Shown: piece after piece, positions 1-12,131 of the stretch
Layout: each line of letters opens with the position of its first letter
How positions within the stretch are numbered: the first letter of the stretch is position 1
Assembly: GCA_950022295.1 (NCBI GenBank)
Contig: OX465596.1
Location: 215,109,501 to 215,173,500 of the forward strand
Direction of reading: 5' to 3'
DNA length: 64,000 nucleotides
Source of the DNA: Bromus sterilis
Lineage: Eukaryota > Streptophyta > Magnoliopsida > Poales > Poaceae
Position numbers and translations under genes: made by a program
Notes under the pieces: model-generated
The model's input: the letters and a program-made list of their open reading frames with translations, nothing else
Database searches by the model: none
What the model was told of the DNA's origin: nothing

Positions 1-2
1 GC

Positions 3-110
3 TGCTGTATGGAGAGTTCCAGCAGCAGTGACGAAGAATTCTACAAGAATGAAGAGGAAGATCAAATCTCTTCATCTGGAGACGAAGCTGACTCTGAAGG
101 CGACCACTGA
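3..110 (+). pseudogene. 3' tail of the antisense ORF of element D (partial)
   Basis: The plus frame from base 3 to the TGA at 108-110 gives about 35 residues rich in Ser, Glu and Asp. It lies antisense to element D, in the position where element B carries its antisense ORF (35650-36229, minus). Both share a Cys-Cys pair followed by a Glu-Ser-rich stretch and an acidic end, so this is the C-terminus of the same protein type. The B3-like part expected upstream is outside the window. Unlike the gag-pol of D, no stop interrupts the visible part, but it is too short to judge coding potential. Confidence 0.55.
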
Positions 111-289
111 AGCTGTAGTTTTTACTTAGTAGTATTTTGCCAACATTGGCCTTTACTTTCCTGCAATGTAAGGCTTGTCCTTTTGATGTAAGACTCGGCC
201 GTTGATGAATGAAAAATTTAATTTCCCATCAATCTTGTAAGTCGGTTTTATTCCTGACTTTGAATGCTTTGCAAAGTGTATAAGAGCTG

Positions 290-700
290 ATATGTTTTGA
301 TAGTATCTGTATCTGTAGCCCCATGAGTCGAATCAGAATAGCCTTTTGTCATTGATCGACTCATAAGATAGATTGACTTGTAGCCCTCATGAGTTGGTGT
401 GGTCATGTTGTGTGCCGTACCAGTTAAAAAAATTGAAGTAATAATCCCCAAGAGTTGGTATGATCATTGTGGCGTCGTGCCAAATCTTGAATATTTTTTT
501 TTGAAGGGTTCCTCCCCAAGAGTCGGTGTATGCATCTGAGTGCTGTACCGAGTCATTGTTTGAGAAGAAACTTTGAGGTGTAGTCCCCAAGAGTCAGCAC
601 GAACATCACTGTGTCGTGTGGGATCTTTCATAAGGATTTTAGAAGTGTAGTCCCCATGAGTCGGCATATGCATCTGGGGGCTGTGCCGAGTCACATAGCT
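290..700 (-). repeat. Degenerate tandem array in the 3' region of D (~65-bp units)
   Basis: About six imperfect units each carry a core close to CCCCAWGAGTCGG followed by a variable stretch with ATGCATC or GATCAT. The reverse complement of this array occurs at the same relative place in element B (34920-35480), and a short start of it occurs in E just before 62900. It lies between the integrase and the antisense ORF. No coding frame runs through it. Confidence 0.7.
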
Positions 701-1264
701 CTAAATTTTATCTGAAAGGAAAAATTATTATGGTTATTGCAGCATGATGCTTGTATGCAAAAAATGAAATGAAAAGGCTAGTAGAAGTCGACTCATGCCT
801 CATCTTCTCGCGTTGAGAGAGATTATTGGTTCAAGAGTCGAAACTTCTCTGTAAAACCGGCTTATATGACTAGCGTTCCCGGCTCTCAGGACTAAACTCG
901 ATAGGTGTTTTGTAAGCCCCCAAAGTTTAGACCAACCGGGTTCGCGTTAGTCATATGAGCTTGAGCTATACATGCCAAACGGCGTGGGTGGACAATTCAT
1001 GTATATGCCGAAATTTCTTCGGTTAAGAGTCGATGGTTGTCATCGAACTCCCCTACTTCCCCTGACTAAGTCATACACATGTGGAGTTTTACATATATAT
1101 GTCGGCTTCTCAGTCAAGAGTCGATGAGTATCATCGAGGACCTCGATTCGCCTGACTAAGAAATATACATGCTCAGAGCCAATAGAGGGTTGATCAAGCC
1201 CCCAGGTCTCTGAGGAAAGGTGTAAAAATATTTAATTTATGATGCAATATGTATGAAAGAATAT
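701..1264 (-). other. Non-coding 3' spacer of element D
   Basis: There is no ORF here. The reverse complement of roughly 780-1200 is closely matched by 62330-62790 of element E, including the stretches around AACGCGAGAAGATGAGG and GACCTGGGGGCTTGA. The repeated GGGGGCTTG-type G-tracts after each sub-block resemble polypurine tracts. Confidence 0.6.
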
Positions 1265-1660
1265 GCAATAGGAAAGTTGATTTTAAGCATAAGTGTGGCG
1301 AGAGCCGGTGCGAAGATAGTCGACTTTAGATGTGGAGAAATCCTAGTGCGATGAAGATCGACTTTAGATGTGGTGATAGCCTGGTGCGATGAAGATCGAC
1401 TTTATATGTGGCGATAGCCTGGTGCGATGAAAATCGACTATAGATGTGGCGATAGCCAGGTGCGATGAAAATCGACTTGGTGTTAGATATGGCGATCTCC
1501 CCTTTGCAACGAAAGCCGACTTATATGTTAAATATGGCGAGAGCCTAAATGCGATGAAAATCAACTTATTTATTATGCGGCAAAAGCTGGTGCGACGAAT
1601 ATCAACTTATGTATATATATGGCGAAAGCCGGTGCGACGAATGTCGACTTGTACAATAGT
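1265..1660 (-). repeat. Tandem array of ~40-bp units in the 3' region of D
   Basis: About nine imperfect units contain GCGATAGCCTGGTGCGATGA and ATCGACTT (plus-strand reading). The same units in opposite orientation occur in B (34020-34300, there ~51 bp) and as two copies in E (62165-62240). The array begins directly downstream of the integrase stop, so it belongs to the element rather than to host satellite DNA. Confidence 0.78.
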
Positions 1661-1673
1661 GTCCCTGTTCTAC

Positions 1674-3102
1674 TCAAGTATAATATGGACGGAGTTGTGC
1701 GATGTTCCATGTCCTGGGAGTCTCCTCCATGGATGTGCGTGACTTTGCCTTCTCACGTATATCAACCAGGTAGTAGGATCCATTGTACAGGTTCTTGCTG
1801 ACCACAAACGGTCCTTCCCATGGAGAAGATAACTTGTGCATTCCATCCTTTTTCTGTGTGAGGCGGAGCACTAAGTCACCTTCCTGGAAAGTCTGACTTC
1901 TGATACGACGACTATGATATCGTTGCAGATCTTGTTTGTAGATATCCGACTGAGCTGCTGCTAGTTCTCCTTTTTCATCGAGAACATCCAGGGCGTTCTG
2001 CCTAGCTTTTTCATTGTCGGCTTCCACTTAAGTTGTGACCCTTGGTGAGTCATGACGGATGTCACTTGGGAGAACGGCTTCTGCTCCATATACCAGGAAG
2101 AAGGGTGTGTAGCCTGTCGAGCTGTTAGGAGTCGCCCTAATACTCCACAATACCGAGGTCAATTCTTCCTCCCAGCAACCCAGCGTCCTTTCCAAAGGAA
2201 CAAAGAGATGGGGTTTGACGCCTCGGAGCAACTCTTGGTTGGCTCTCTCAGCTTGTCCATTGGTTTGTGGGTGATCCACTGACGCAAGGTCGAGTCGGAT
2301 GTGCTCGTTCTCACAGAATCGTTGCATAACCCCCTCTGATAGGTTAGACCCATTATCAGTGATGATGTTGTGGGGGTAGCCACATCTGTATATTATCTTT
2401 TTCAAGAATTTTAGCATCGTTGTTGTATCGCGTTTGCTAACCGGCTATGCCTTGACCCACTTGGTGAATTTATCAACCACCACAGTAAGTGTGTATTCTT
2501 GTTGGCTGACCTTTTGAATGGTCCCACCATATCAAGCCCCCATACTGCAAAGGGCCAAGCGATGGGGATCATCCTGAGTTTTGGAGCCGGCACATGGGCT
2601 TGCTTGGCATAACGCTGGGATACGTCGCACTTCTTGACTATATCCTTTGCGTCTGCATGTGCTGTGAGCCAGTAGAATCCGTGTCTGTAAGCTTTAGCCA
2701 CGAACGAGAGCCGTCATGATGCCCGCAGTCCCCAGATTGTATCTCATTGAGGATCTCTCTGCCTTCTTCTGGTGACACACATCTCTGAAAGATGTCTGCA
2801 GGGCTTCGCCGATGTAACTCATCGTTGATGAGTACAAAAGATTTGCTTCTCCTGACAATTTGCCTGGCCAGCACCTCATCAGTGGGTAGGATTTCCCGGC
2901 TCTTGTAATCCAAATAAGGCACGACCCATGAGGGGGTAGCATGTATTGCGGCCACTAGAGCTGGTTCTGGATCCGGCTATGCTATGACTTGCTCCATTGG
3001 TATTTGCACAGACAACTTTGTCAGGACGTCCAGGAACACATTTGGTGGAACCGGCTTTTGCTGAGAGCCGAACCGGGATAGAGTGTGTGCGGCTTCCTTT
3101 AG
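1674..3102 (-). pseudogene. Integrase of element D (pol C-terminal part)
   Basis: Minus-strand pieces 2955-2638, 2701-2411, 2417-2031 and 2027-1674 form a linker, a zinc-binding region, the integrase core and a C-terminal domain. The core aspartate motifs (GLDMVGPF and ITDNGSNL) and the glutamate in QAERANQELL are visible. In the zinc region the second Cys of the CxxC pair is a Ser (CDVSQRYA), whereas element B keeps CDGC. At least two frameshifts (near 2650 and 2410) and a TAA at 2030-2028 break the frame. The upstream part joins the RNase H region at 14284 once LTR1 is removed. Not functional as it stands. Confidence 0.85.
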
Positions 3103-4443
3103 CTTGCTGTAAGGCCCGATATGCGGTACTGTTCCAGATCTCGATGTTTCCATCCAGATCCGGGGACGAAGCACATATCGGTCCCACCGCGACATATGAC
3201 AAAGTCATATGCCCCGGATTTCCAACATGATATCACAACATTACAGATACAAGATACAACATCTCATACAGTCGGCATACAACTGCCTCAATACAATACA
3301 ACAGCGGAAGATATATGTCTGAGTACAGACTACAATCAAATGCCTAGTGGCAAAGAGAAAAACCATCGATCCCATAACCACATGGGTACAGGACCTCCGC
3401 CGGGATCCGCCTAACTAGTCGTCGTCGAGTCTCCACGTTAAACGTCGATCACTATACCTGTTGTCGATCAAGAACCCTAAAAAGAGTTTGGGGTAATATC
3501 ATGAGTACAGAAGTACTCAGCAGTCAACTGTAGTTTTCATATGACCCAGCAAGGACTTCATCACTCGTCATTCTAGGACAACTAGTAGTTTACGGTAAGG
3601 AAGGGGTAAGTGGTGAGGTTGCTGCCGCACTAGCATTTATGAAGTGGCCAACGATCTAGACAGTAAGGTAAGAAGCCAAGCATTCGATGAGTTATCGCCT
3701 CCAACAAGTCTTGCTATCAACTACTTACGCAAACATAACATCTATCCTATCCTTGTCCTCCTCTTCGCATCCCGACGAAGAAGAAGTAGTCAAGGCAAAC
3801 ACACGTTGATCAAGTTATATTAAGATTATCTCAGTTGTTGTTGTCTATGAACAAGGAGTAGGTCTCAAGTCGTCCATAACCGTGGACACGGCTTCTCGAA
3901 AATATTTAACCCTGCAGGGGTGTACCAACTTCCCATTAAAAGGCTCCACACGCACTCCCATCTCTCTCAGTTGCTAACCATTATAGGCAACCATTTATGA
4001 TTTAGTTCCAAGAGATCCGAAACGACAGGTCCCTCTAGCTAACAACGAACAAATCCAGGTGGCACCCGGTGAGTCGATATCCAGCTCAGGAGCCGGCCGC
4101 GCTCTCGATCTTGTCTCTACCGTCTTTCGCAGGTTTGGATAGTCGGTTAATCACACATAGGAAACCGGGTCCTCAGCCGGACAAAGTGGGCTAGCAAGGG
4201 AACTATGTCCTCACTGGTCTAGGTTGGTTTGTAAATAACTGGAGGCCGACCACCACACACACGGTTTCAAATGGTAAATAAGCTTGGGCCACCACTGGAA
4301 ATGTTTGAAGTTGGGTAGGTAAGAAAAGGGGACCCCATAAAATCCCACACGCGGTTAGGCACGCTCAGTCTTAAAACCAATACCCGGAACTCGGATCCTA
4401 GGTTACTCGAATGGAACAAAGCGTCGGGGCGGGATAGCCTAGA

Positions 4444-4942
4444 TGACGAGGGGGTGACCCCACGACTCCTCTACGAGAGGGTACCTGGTGCGTGTCATGG
4501 TTGGCGGCCCACCAGGGGCCCACTCGTGGACATCGACATAATGGAATAAGACGTGAAGCCGAAGACTTGAGGCGCAAAAAAAGGACTCCTACTTGTAGTC
4601 GACTAGGACTCTTGTAAGCCCTACCTGGCTATCTATATAAAGCGAGGTAGGGGCACCTGTTTAGACAACTCAAGACATAATCTCTGTACCCCCACGCATA
4701 GGACTAGGCAGATCTCTCTCCACCAAAGCCCTCACGGCACCTCTGTACATCATCATCAATACAAGATCAGACAAGCAACATGTAGGGTTTTCCCTCCGGG
4801 GGACTGAAGCTGGGTAAATCGTGCCCCATGTGTCGCTAGTCACCTCTGAATCCTACCAACGCGCAGGCCACATCGCTGTCTTTCCTCCTACACGAAACCT
4901 GGGGTCCATGACCGTAGGATTTGCCGAGGCCGATCCTCGTCA
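4444..4942 (+). repeat. Left LTR of F
   Basis: It runs from TGACGAGGGG to CCTCGTCA. The portion 4489-4942 aligns along its whole 454 bp with 7296-7749. The first 45 bp (4444-4488) have no clear counterpart at the start of the right LTR. TATA box at 4635-4644. Confidence 0.85.
4635..4644 (+). promoter_or_regulatory. TATA box of left LTR of F
   Basis: CTATATAAAG sits in the middle of the LTR, the expected position for the U3/R boundary. The right LTR has a changed version (TTTATATA, 7441-7448). Confidence 0.6.
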
Positions 4943-4960
4943 ATTGGCGTCGTCTGTGGG
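4943..4960 (+). promoter_or_regulatory. Primer-binding site of F
   Basis: ATTGGCGTCGTCTGTGGG follows the left LTR directly. TGGCG-type starts are complementary to the 3' end of plant tRNAs used as primers. I cannot name the tRNA with certainty. Confidence 0.7.
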
Positions 4961-7295
4961 AAAGACATGCGCGTTGGAATCACGGATCGACGGCTGATAC
5001 CTACATCGACAATCGACGATCCGTCGACTTCAGAAGGATCTATTCAAGTTTGGTTCATCTCAATCTCGGCTGCTTCAACAACTACATCAAGATCTACATC
5101 AAGCTCACGGAGAAAACAAGAAAATTTTCGATCGCGCCACTCGAAGGTCGACATCAACAAAAGCGCTCACGCGCAGCCTACAGGACAGAAACAATGTCTG
5201 TGTTGCGGGCACTCGCGACGGCGACTCGGAGCTTATCTCGACGATCCCTTCGGTGGAAAGATGCGAAATCCAATTTACGAAAATCTGTGAAAATTTCAGC
5301 AAATTTCAACGGCTGGATCTCCGTCGGCGAACCGCGCACTGAAGCACTCTCGGAATATGACAGAACTCCACGCGACTCTAGCAAAAAACATCCCTGACAT
5401 TGACTCGGACATCAACTTGAAGATCCCTCCAATGAAAAATTGCGGGTTTCAATCACCCATCAGCACAAACAATTTGAGAAAATTCCAACGGTTAGATCTC
5501 CGTCAGCGGCTCTCGCACTGCAACGCGTTTTTGGATCTACGCGAGATCGCGAATTTCCAATCGTGAATTCGGGTTCAATCTGGGCCCACAAGATCTCTAC
5601 TCCAACTCGAATACCACGGATGACTTGCCAAGATTTCTACATCGACTCGAGCCGCTAAAATAACAGCACACGACGAGCAATCGACAACTCGACGACTACA
5701 TCAACAATGATTCACTATGAAAATCCAGATCGAAGAAGAAGAAAAAAAAACGCAGTGGAAACCGTCGCCGCAACAGACTGCGGAATCAGGCTGCGCACGT
5801 CTACGGGCGAGGCATCGACTCCGTCCGCCACATCGACTCCGTCCTCTACATCGACTTCGGGCGCGACATCGACCACGACCGCGGCATCGACTCCGTCCTC
5901 TACATCAACCACGGACGAATCACGACGCGCACTCGATGCTCGGGGGCTAGCACTTCTTTCGACATCAACAACGACATCAACTTCATCGGTTCCAGTGCAG
6001 ATACACGCCGCAAAACTTCGTCACGTCGACTCCGACACACGTGTCGAGTCCTTCTCAGTCACTCGCCGTACCGTGGACTCCAAGCACACAAATCATCCTG
6101 CGTCGAGCTCCTTTGTATGGGCTCTCCCGTACCGAGCTCCATCGCGCAGGAATCGCCGCATCGAGTCCTCTCGTCACTCACCGGATAAATTCATCACGAC
6201 GACTTCTCCGCGCAACTCCGCCACCTCAACACTCGGGGGCTCGCGGACTCGGGAGCTGAACGTCGTAGTCGCCGTCACATCGACTCCGTTCTCGCCTCGT
6301 CGACTGCTCATCGTCGACTACTCGACTGTCATCTTCGACATCCTCCGCCGCGTCGATCCTACAACTAAGTTTTCTTTACATTTTTATGCAATGATTCCAA
6401 AACCTTTATACATTCTCGATCAATCGCCAAAGACGACTCCACAATCGTGCAAAAACATCTGAGAGCTACAAAACCATCCTTTCGATCATGCTCAGTTTTA
6501 AATGTTGTTTATTTGCATTCGTCAAAGTAGTGAGTCTGGGTACCAAAGGCCGCTCTTGTCTCCGGGTTCAACAAGTCTGGCATCGCGTCCCTGTTACCCG
6601 TCAGGAGTTTGCTGCTGGAGGGCCTACTCACAAAAAGACACGCTTAAACCGTATATGCAGCTACATTTTCCACTCGACAAAAGTGCAATGTCTACAAATC
6701 ACGTACCTTACAAATGTTTTTCGCACAAGTACACCTTAATACAGTTACACCTTTTTCTCCTTCTCAGGAGATGCTCGGGGGCTACGGGCCCTCATGACGT
6801 GGCGACGCGAACCTCCTCATCCACGACTGATCCCTACAACAACTCACGCCTACGACGCAAGACCCGAGTCGAGCACTTCCTCAGATGAAAATTACTTGAC
6901 GACAAAGAACTCTTGAGTCTATGCTCGACTGCAAGCAATCGAACATAGCCTCGGGGGCTACTCCCATCGAGATCGCTGACGCGCACCCGACGAGCACTAC
7001 TCGCGCATCCTACAATAATGAAGGGGTTATCTTAAAAACAACTTGAGCCTATGCGCGACTTTACGAGTCGCACATAGCCTCGGGGGCTACTCCCATCGGG
7101 AGCGCTGACGCGCACCCGACGACCGCTCGACTGGGCAACTTCTCCCCACCCGACGATGAAATACGAAGACGAACCTGACTGCAATTTCGATGCTTCATCC
7201 AAATACTCCCATCGGGAGCATACTCACGACATCTTTGACTGTTCATCAACAACTGATCGACACGCACTACGGCGGCTACTGCAGATTCGAGTCAC
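4961..7295 (+). other. Non-coding internal region of F
   Basis: No recognisable retroelement domain. ORFs of 158 and 251 codons exist (4921-5397, 5707-6462), but the first runs through the PBS and its frame is not kept in the homologous leader of E. The second is built on an imperfect 12-bp ATCGACTCCGTC-type repeat (5815-5905). Two copies of a motif, AAAATTYCARC followed by GATCTCCGTC, occur near 5290-5330 and 5475-5515. A repeated segment of about 90 bp (CCTCGGGGGCTACTCCCATCG) occurs at 6915-7005 and 7045-7130. Confidence 0.65.
6915..7130 (+). repeat. Direct duplication near the 3' end of F
   Basis: Two copies of a segment beginning with the CTTGAG/CTATGC stretch and containing CCTCGGGGGCTACTCCCATC and CGCTGACGCGCACCCGACGA lie about 130 bp apart. 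The G-tract resembles polypurine tracts of Tat-type elements. Confidence 0.7.
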
Positions 7296-7749
7296 TGCGT
7301 GTCATGGTTGGCGGCCCACCAGGGGCCCACTCGTGTACACCGACATAATGGAATAAGACGTGAAGCCGAAGACTTGAGGCGCAAGACAAGGACTCCTACT
7401 TGTAGTAGACTAGGACTCTTGTAAACCCTACCTGGCTATCTTTATATAGCGAGGTAGGGGCACCTCTCTAGAAAACTCAAGACATAATCTCTCTACCCCC
7501 ACGGATAGGACTAGGCAGATCTCTCTCCACCAAAGCCCTCACGGCACCTCTGTACATCATCATCAATACAAGATCAGACAAGCAGCATGTAGGGTTTTCC
7601 CTCCGGGGGCCTCAAGCTGGGTAAATTGTGCCCCATGTGTCGCTTGTCACCTCCGAATACTACCAACACGCAAGCCACGTCGCTGTCTTTCCTCCTACAC
7701 GAAACCTAGGGTCCCTGACCATAGGATTTGCCGAGGCCTATCCTCTTCA
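7296..7749 (+). repeat. Right LTR of F
   Basis: 454 bp matching 4489-4942 with scattered substitutions, ending CCTCTTCA. It is followed at once by the CTAGA target duplication. Confidence 0.85.
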
Positions 7750-10700
7750 CTAGACCTTCCATCCTTCGTCGAATATAGTCAACATTATAATAATCATATC
7801 ATCAACAACAATATAATAATGTGATAGCCCAAACCAAGGAGTAACAGGGTAACATCGTAGCATCCTAAGCATGCATACTAAGAAGGGGTTGAGCAACGAG
7901 TAATAGTAACATAGCAGTACAAGGTTTGCTGGGAAGGGACATGGCTGTATGGGTTCGAAAGAGGTTGTAAACATGTGGTAGGATCAAACATCGAACCTAA
8001 CCTAGACTAGCATGCAAACCGCTGGTTGAAATAGAATGGATCATAAGTAATGTATAGCCCTTGCCTGTTGATAAGTCGGGTTCCGAAGGTGCAGTTGATC
8101 GCAAGCTCGCATCGTCTCCGAGAGGTACCCGCGGAAGCACACAAGAAGGAAACACTGGAAAAGGCAATCGACGAGCAAGCATCTATTACTACGAAGCAAA
8201 CACGAGCAAGAATCAACAAGAAGGCAACACGAGACATCGCACCTACCGTCGAGAGCGGTTACTAATAGCTTAAGTGGAGTACTCGTCACACACGACGGTA
8301 CTTTATGTTTTACGATGGTTAAAGTTGCTTAATTACACAAGATGAGCAAAGGTTATTAACATGGCATCTCACTCAAGCATGGAATATGTAAGGCCCGATA
8401 TGCGGTACTGTTCCAGATCTAGATGTTTCCATCCAGATCCGGGGACGAAGCACATATCGGTCCCACCGCGACATATGACATAGCCATATGCCCCGAATTT
8501 CCAGCATGATATCACAACATTACAGATACAAGATACAACATCTCATACAATCGGCATACAATTGCCTTAAATAAAGTACAACAGCGGAAGATACATGTCT
8601 GAGTACAGACTACAAGCAAATGCGTAGTGGCAAAGAGAAATCATCGATCCCATAACCACTCGGGTCGAGGCCCTCCGCCGGGTTCAGCCTAACTAGTCGT
8701 CGTCGAGTCTCCACGTGAAACGTTGATCACCATACCTGTTGTCGATCAAGAACCCTGAAAATACTTTGGGGGTAGTATCATGAGTATAGAAGTACTTAGC
8801 ATCCAACTGTAGTGGTCATCTTACCCAGCAAGGACTTCATCACTCGTCATTCTAGGATAACTAGTAGTTTACGGTAAGGATGGGGTAAGTGGTGAGGTTG
8901 CTGCCGCACTAGCATTTATGAAGTGGCTAACGATCTACAGAGTAAGATAAAAAGCCAAGCATTCGATGAGGAATCGCCTCCAACAAGTCCTTCTATCAAC
9001 TACTTACGCAAACATAACACTTATTCTATCCTTGTCCTCCTCTTCGCATCACGACGAAGAAGAAGAAGTCAAGGCACACACACACACGTTGATCAGGTTG
9101 TATTAAGATTATCTCAGTTGATGTTGTCTATGAACAAGGAGTAGGTCCCAAGTCGTCCATAACCGTGGACACGGCTTCTCGATAAGATTTAAACCTGAAG
9201 GGGTGTACCAACTGCCCATTACGAGGCTCCGCACGCACGCCCATATCTCTCAGTTGATACCCATGATAGGCAACCATTTTATGATTTAGTCCCAAGAGAT
9301 CCGTAACGACATGTCCCTCTAACAAACAACGCACAAATCCGGGTGGCCCCAGATGAGTCGACGTCCAACTCAAAAGCCAGTCGCGCTCTCGAATCGGCCT
9401 CTACCGTCTGGACGAGGTCGGGTTAGCTACCCAAACAGATGTGGGCAGCCCCCTAGTTTCCAGGTGTTGACCAACAAAGAAACCATGTCTCCGCTGGCCC
9501 GAGTTATTTTAAATAATATCTGCCAGGAGCTACCCGACAGACACACACACGGTTTTCAAATGGTAAATCAGCTTGGGCCACCACTAGAAATGTTTGAATC
9601 TAGATAGGTAAGAAAAGGGGACCCCATAAAATCCCACAAGCGGTTAGGCACGCTCAGTCTTAAAACCAATACCCGGAACTCGGGTCCTAGGTGACTCGAA
9701 TGGAACAAAGCGTCGGGGTGGGATAGCTTAGACCTTCCATCCTTCGTCGAATATAGTCAACATTTATAATAATCCTATCATCAACAACAATATAATAATG
9801 TGATATCCCAAACCCAGGAGTAACATGGGGTAACATCGTAGCATCCTAAGCATGCATACTAAGCAGGGGATGAGCAACGAGCAATAGTAACATAGCAGTG
9901 CATGGTTTGCTGGGAAGGGACATGGCTGTATCGGTTTGAAAGAAGCTGTAAACATGTGGTAGGATCAAACATCGAACCTAACCTAGGCTAGCATGCAAAC
10001 CTCTGGTTGAAATAGAATGGATCATAAGTAATGTATAGTCCTTTCCTGTTGATAATTCGGGTTCCGAAGGTGTAGTTGATCGCAAGCTCGCATCGTCTCC
10101 GAAAGGTACCCGCGACAGCACACAAGACGATAAACACTTCAAACCAATCCACGAGCAAGCACTCTATTACTATGGGGCAACACAAGATCAAGAAGACATC
10201 ACACGACACGGCAACGCGATACGGATCTATCGTCGAGAACGGTTACTAAAAGTTTAAGTGGGGTATCGGTCACACGCGACGAATACCGCACGTTTACTGT
10301 GGTTCAAGTTGTTTAGCTACAGGTGATCAAATCAACGGTTATTAACATGGCAAATCAAGCAAGCATGGCATAGCACACAAACATGGTAAGAGGTGAGGCA
10401 CAAAGTAAACTATCTATGCTAGTCAATTTAAGTGAGGCACAACCTAAACATGGCATAACACTAAGTGCCGCACGCCAATTAAATGATTTGGTACTGTTCT
10501 GCCCTAAACCATATTTTAGGTTGGTTAACAACAGAAAACAATAGCATCAACACAAAGTACATGAAAAACTAATCAAGTTACATATAAGGCACACTCCAAA
10601 CGGAGTTAAGGTTAAAAAGATATAAGCAAAACAAGTTACGGGCACAATCTGCCAATATCACGAAGCACACTTTAGAGCAATGCATAAACAGGTTAATCAA

Positions 10701-10879
10701 TGCAAACATGCTCACAAATGATATGGAACTAAAGTAGACATGACAGGGAAGGCATGGCAAAAAGAATCATGCAAATAGGCAAAATGATATTCTAGCATCG
10801 CAAAGTAACAGACTTTAGAGAGAATATCTATGTGACTAGGAATGCTAACATGAAGATGCAATACATGTAATGACAGTAG

Positions 10880-11175
10880 ACATGATGCTTAACAATATGC
10901 AATTGGAATCACTCAATTCCGATAAACGGTCGCGACACACTCGTCGACCGAAGTTGCAACAAAATATAAACAGCAGCACACTAACAGCATGGTAGCTACT
11001 TTGGAGCAAGATACAATCATGATGCAGAAACAATTATGGCATGTGAAAGCATGAAACTGAAGTAGAAACAATGCTTAACGCAACGCAAAAGGAATCACTC
11101 CATTCCGACGTACGGTTGCGAAGCAACCGTCGCCCGAAGTTTCAACAAAATAACAACAACAGCACTTAACAGGAA
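10880..11175 (-). repeat. Internal direct repeat with dyads in LTR2
   Basis: Two related ~100-bp blocks (10880-10985, 11070-11175) share AATCACTC...CGG...CCGAAGTT and end in CAACAAAATA. Each holds a dyad: CGGTCG/CGACCG (10927-10932, 10945-10950), and CGGTTGC with GCAACCG around a 3-base loop (11113-11129). The first block is also present on the plus strand in the inner LTR of G3 near 24470-24550. Confidence 0.65.
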
Positions 11176-12121
11176 AAAAAGCAATTAATGGCCTGATGCC
11201 CACTTTAGCACACAATTACACAATCAGGATAACCTCAAACGGAAAAACTTTCTACATACGAAATCTAGAGCACGCAAAACTGAGCAACTTTTGTTTTGGG
11301 GGCACGTTCATCGGAGCTACGGATTAACGGGAAATCGCATTACAAAACAGCATCAGCAAATAATAAAAAAAGGACTCGGGCCTCACCCCTGATGGGCTCA
11401 GCCCATCTGGCCTGGAGACTGGCCAGGCTGGCTTGGACTGGGGTGCCTGGCTCGGGCTGGGATGGCTGGCCAGGGAGCTGGGCCGCGGCCCACGTGGGCG
11501 TCCACGGCGGTTGGAGCCTGTGGCGTGCGGCTCGGGCCGCTCCCGACCGCAACCAGCGGCGGCGGCTCGTCGGATTCGCCGGCCGGCGGCTCGTCGGACT
11601 CGCCGGCCGGCGGCTGCACGGCAAGGCGGCGAGGCGGAGATGCGGCGGGGCGCGCGGAGGAGGCCGGCTGCCGGAGGGTGGCGAGGTGGTTTGGCCCGAG
11701 GCCATGGCGCGGTGGGAGGAGGAGCTCGGCCGAGCTCGAGGTCGACCCGTCCATGGAGGCTGCACGCAGAGAGGAGAGGGAAGTTAGGGGAGAGGAGGGA
11801 GGAGAGGGAAGGAGGAGAGGGGGCGCGGGAGGAGTAGAGGAGGGCCGCGGATGCGGTGGCCCGGATGGCCGGCGGCGGCCGGAGACGGGTGGTGCGACGG
11901 TGCAGTTCGTCGGGCTGGAGCGGCTGGAGGTTGGAGGAGAGGAGCTCCAGGCGACGTGGCACCATCTGGGCCATCAGATCTGAGATCTGATGGTCCAGAT
12001 CTGAGCGGGCTAGGTTTTTTTCGGATCTGGGGCTATTTGGACGAAAATTGGGGGCAAAACTGGGGGTGTGGTTGCAAATTTGTGCTAGGGAAACCCTAGA
12101 AATGGGTGGGAGTGTGGTGGT

Positions 12122-12131
12122 CTTTATATAG
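12122..12131 (-). promoter_or_regulatory. TATA box of LTR2
   Basis: CTATATAAAG on the minus strand, followed by ACCACCACACTCC, conserved in LTR1 and (as CTATATCAAG) in the inner LTR of G3. Confidence 0.65.

Larger units (their letters stand above)
4444..7749 (+). mobile_element. Element F: non-autonomous LTR retrotransposon (~3.3 kb)
   Basis: It has two LTRs (4444-4942 and about 7296-7749), a PBS just after the left LTR, and a perfect CTAGA duplication on each side (4439-4443, 7750-7754). The empty site is visible in the related copy LTR2 near 9725. The internal region has no gag, protease, RT or integrase similarity, so F depends on another element in trans. Its leader resembles that of element E, which suggests a shared Tat-like mobilising partner (inference). 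Confidence 0.9.

Noticed and set aside
4921..5397. 158-codon ORF at the start of F
   Set aside because: It runs out of the LTR through the PBS, and the matching leader in E has a different open frame.
5707..6462. 251-codon Ser/Thr-rich ORF in F
   Set aside because: Much of it is a 12-bp low-complexity repeat; no homologue in the related leader of E and no domain.
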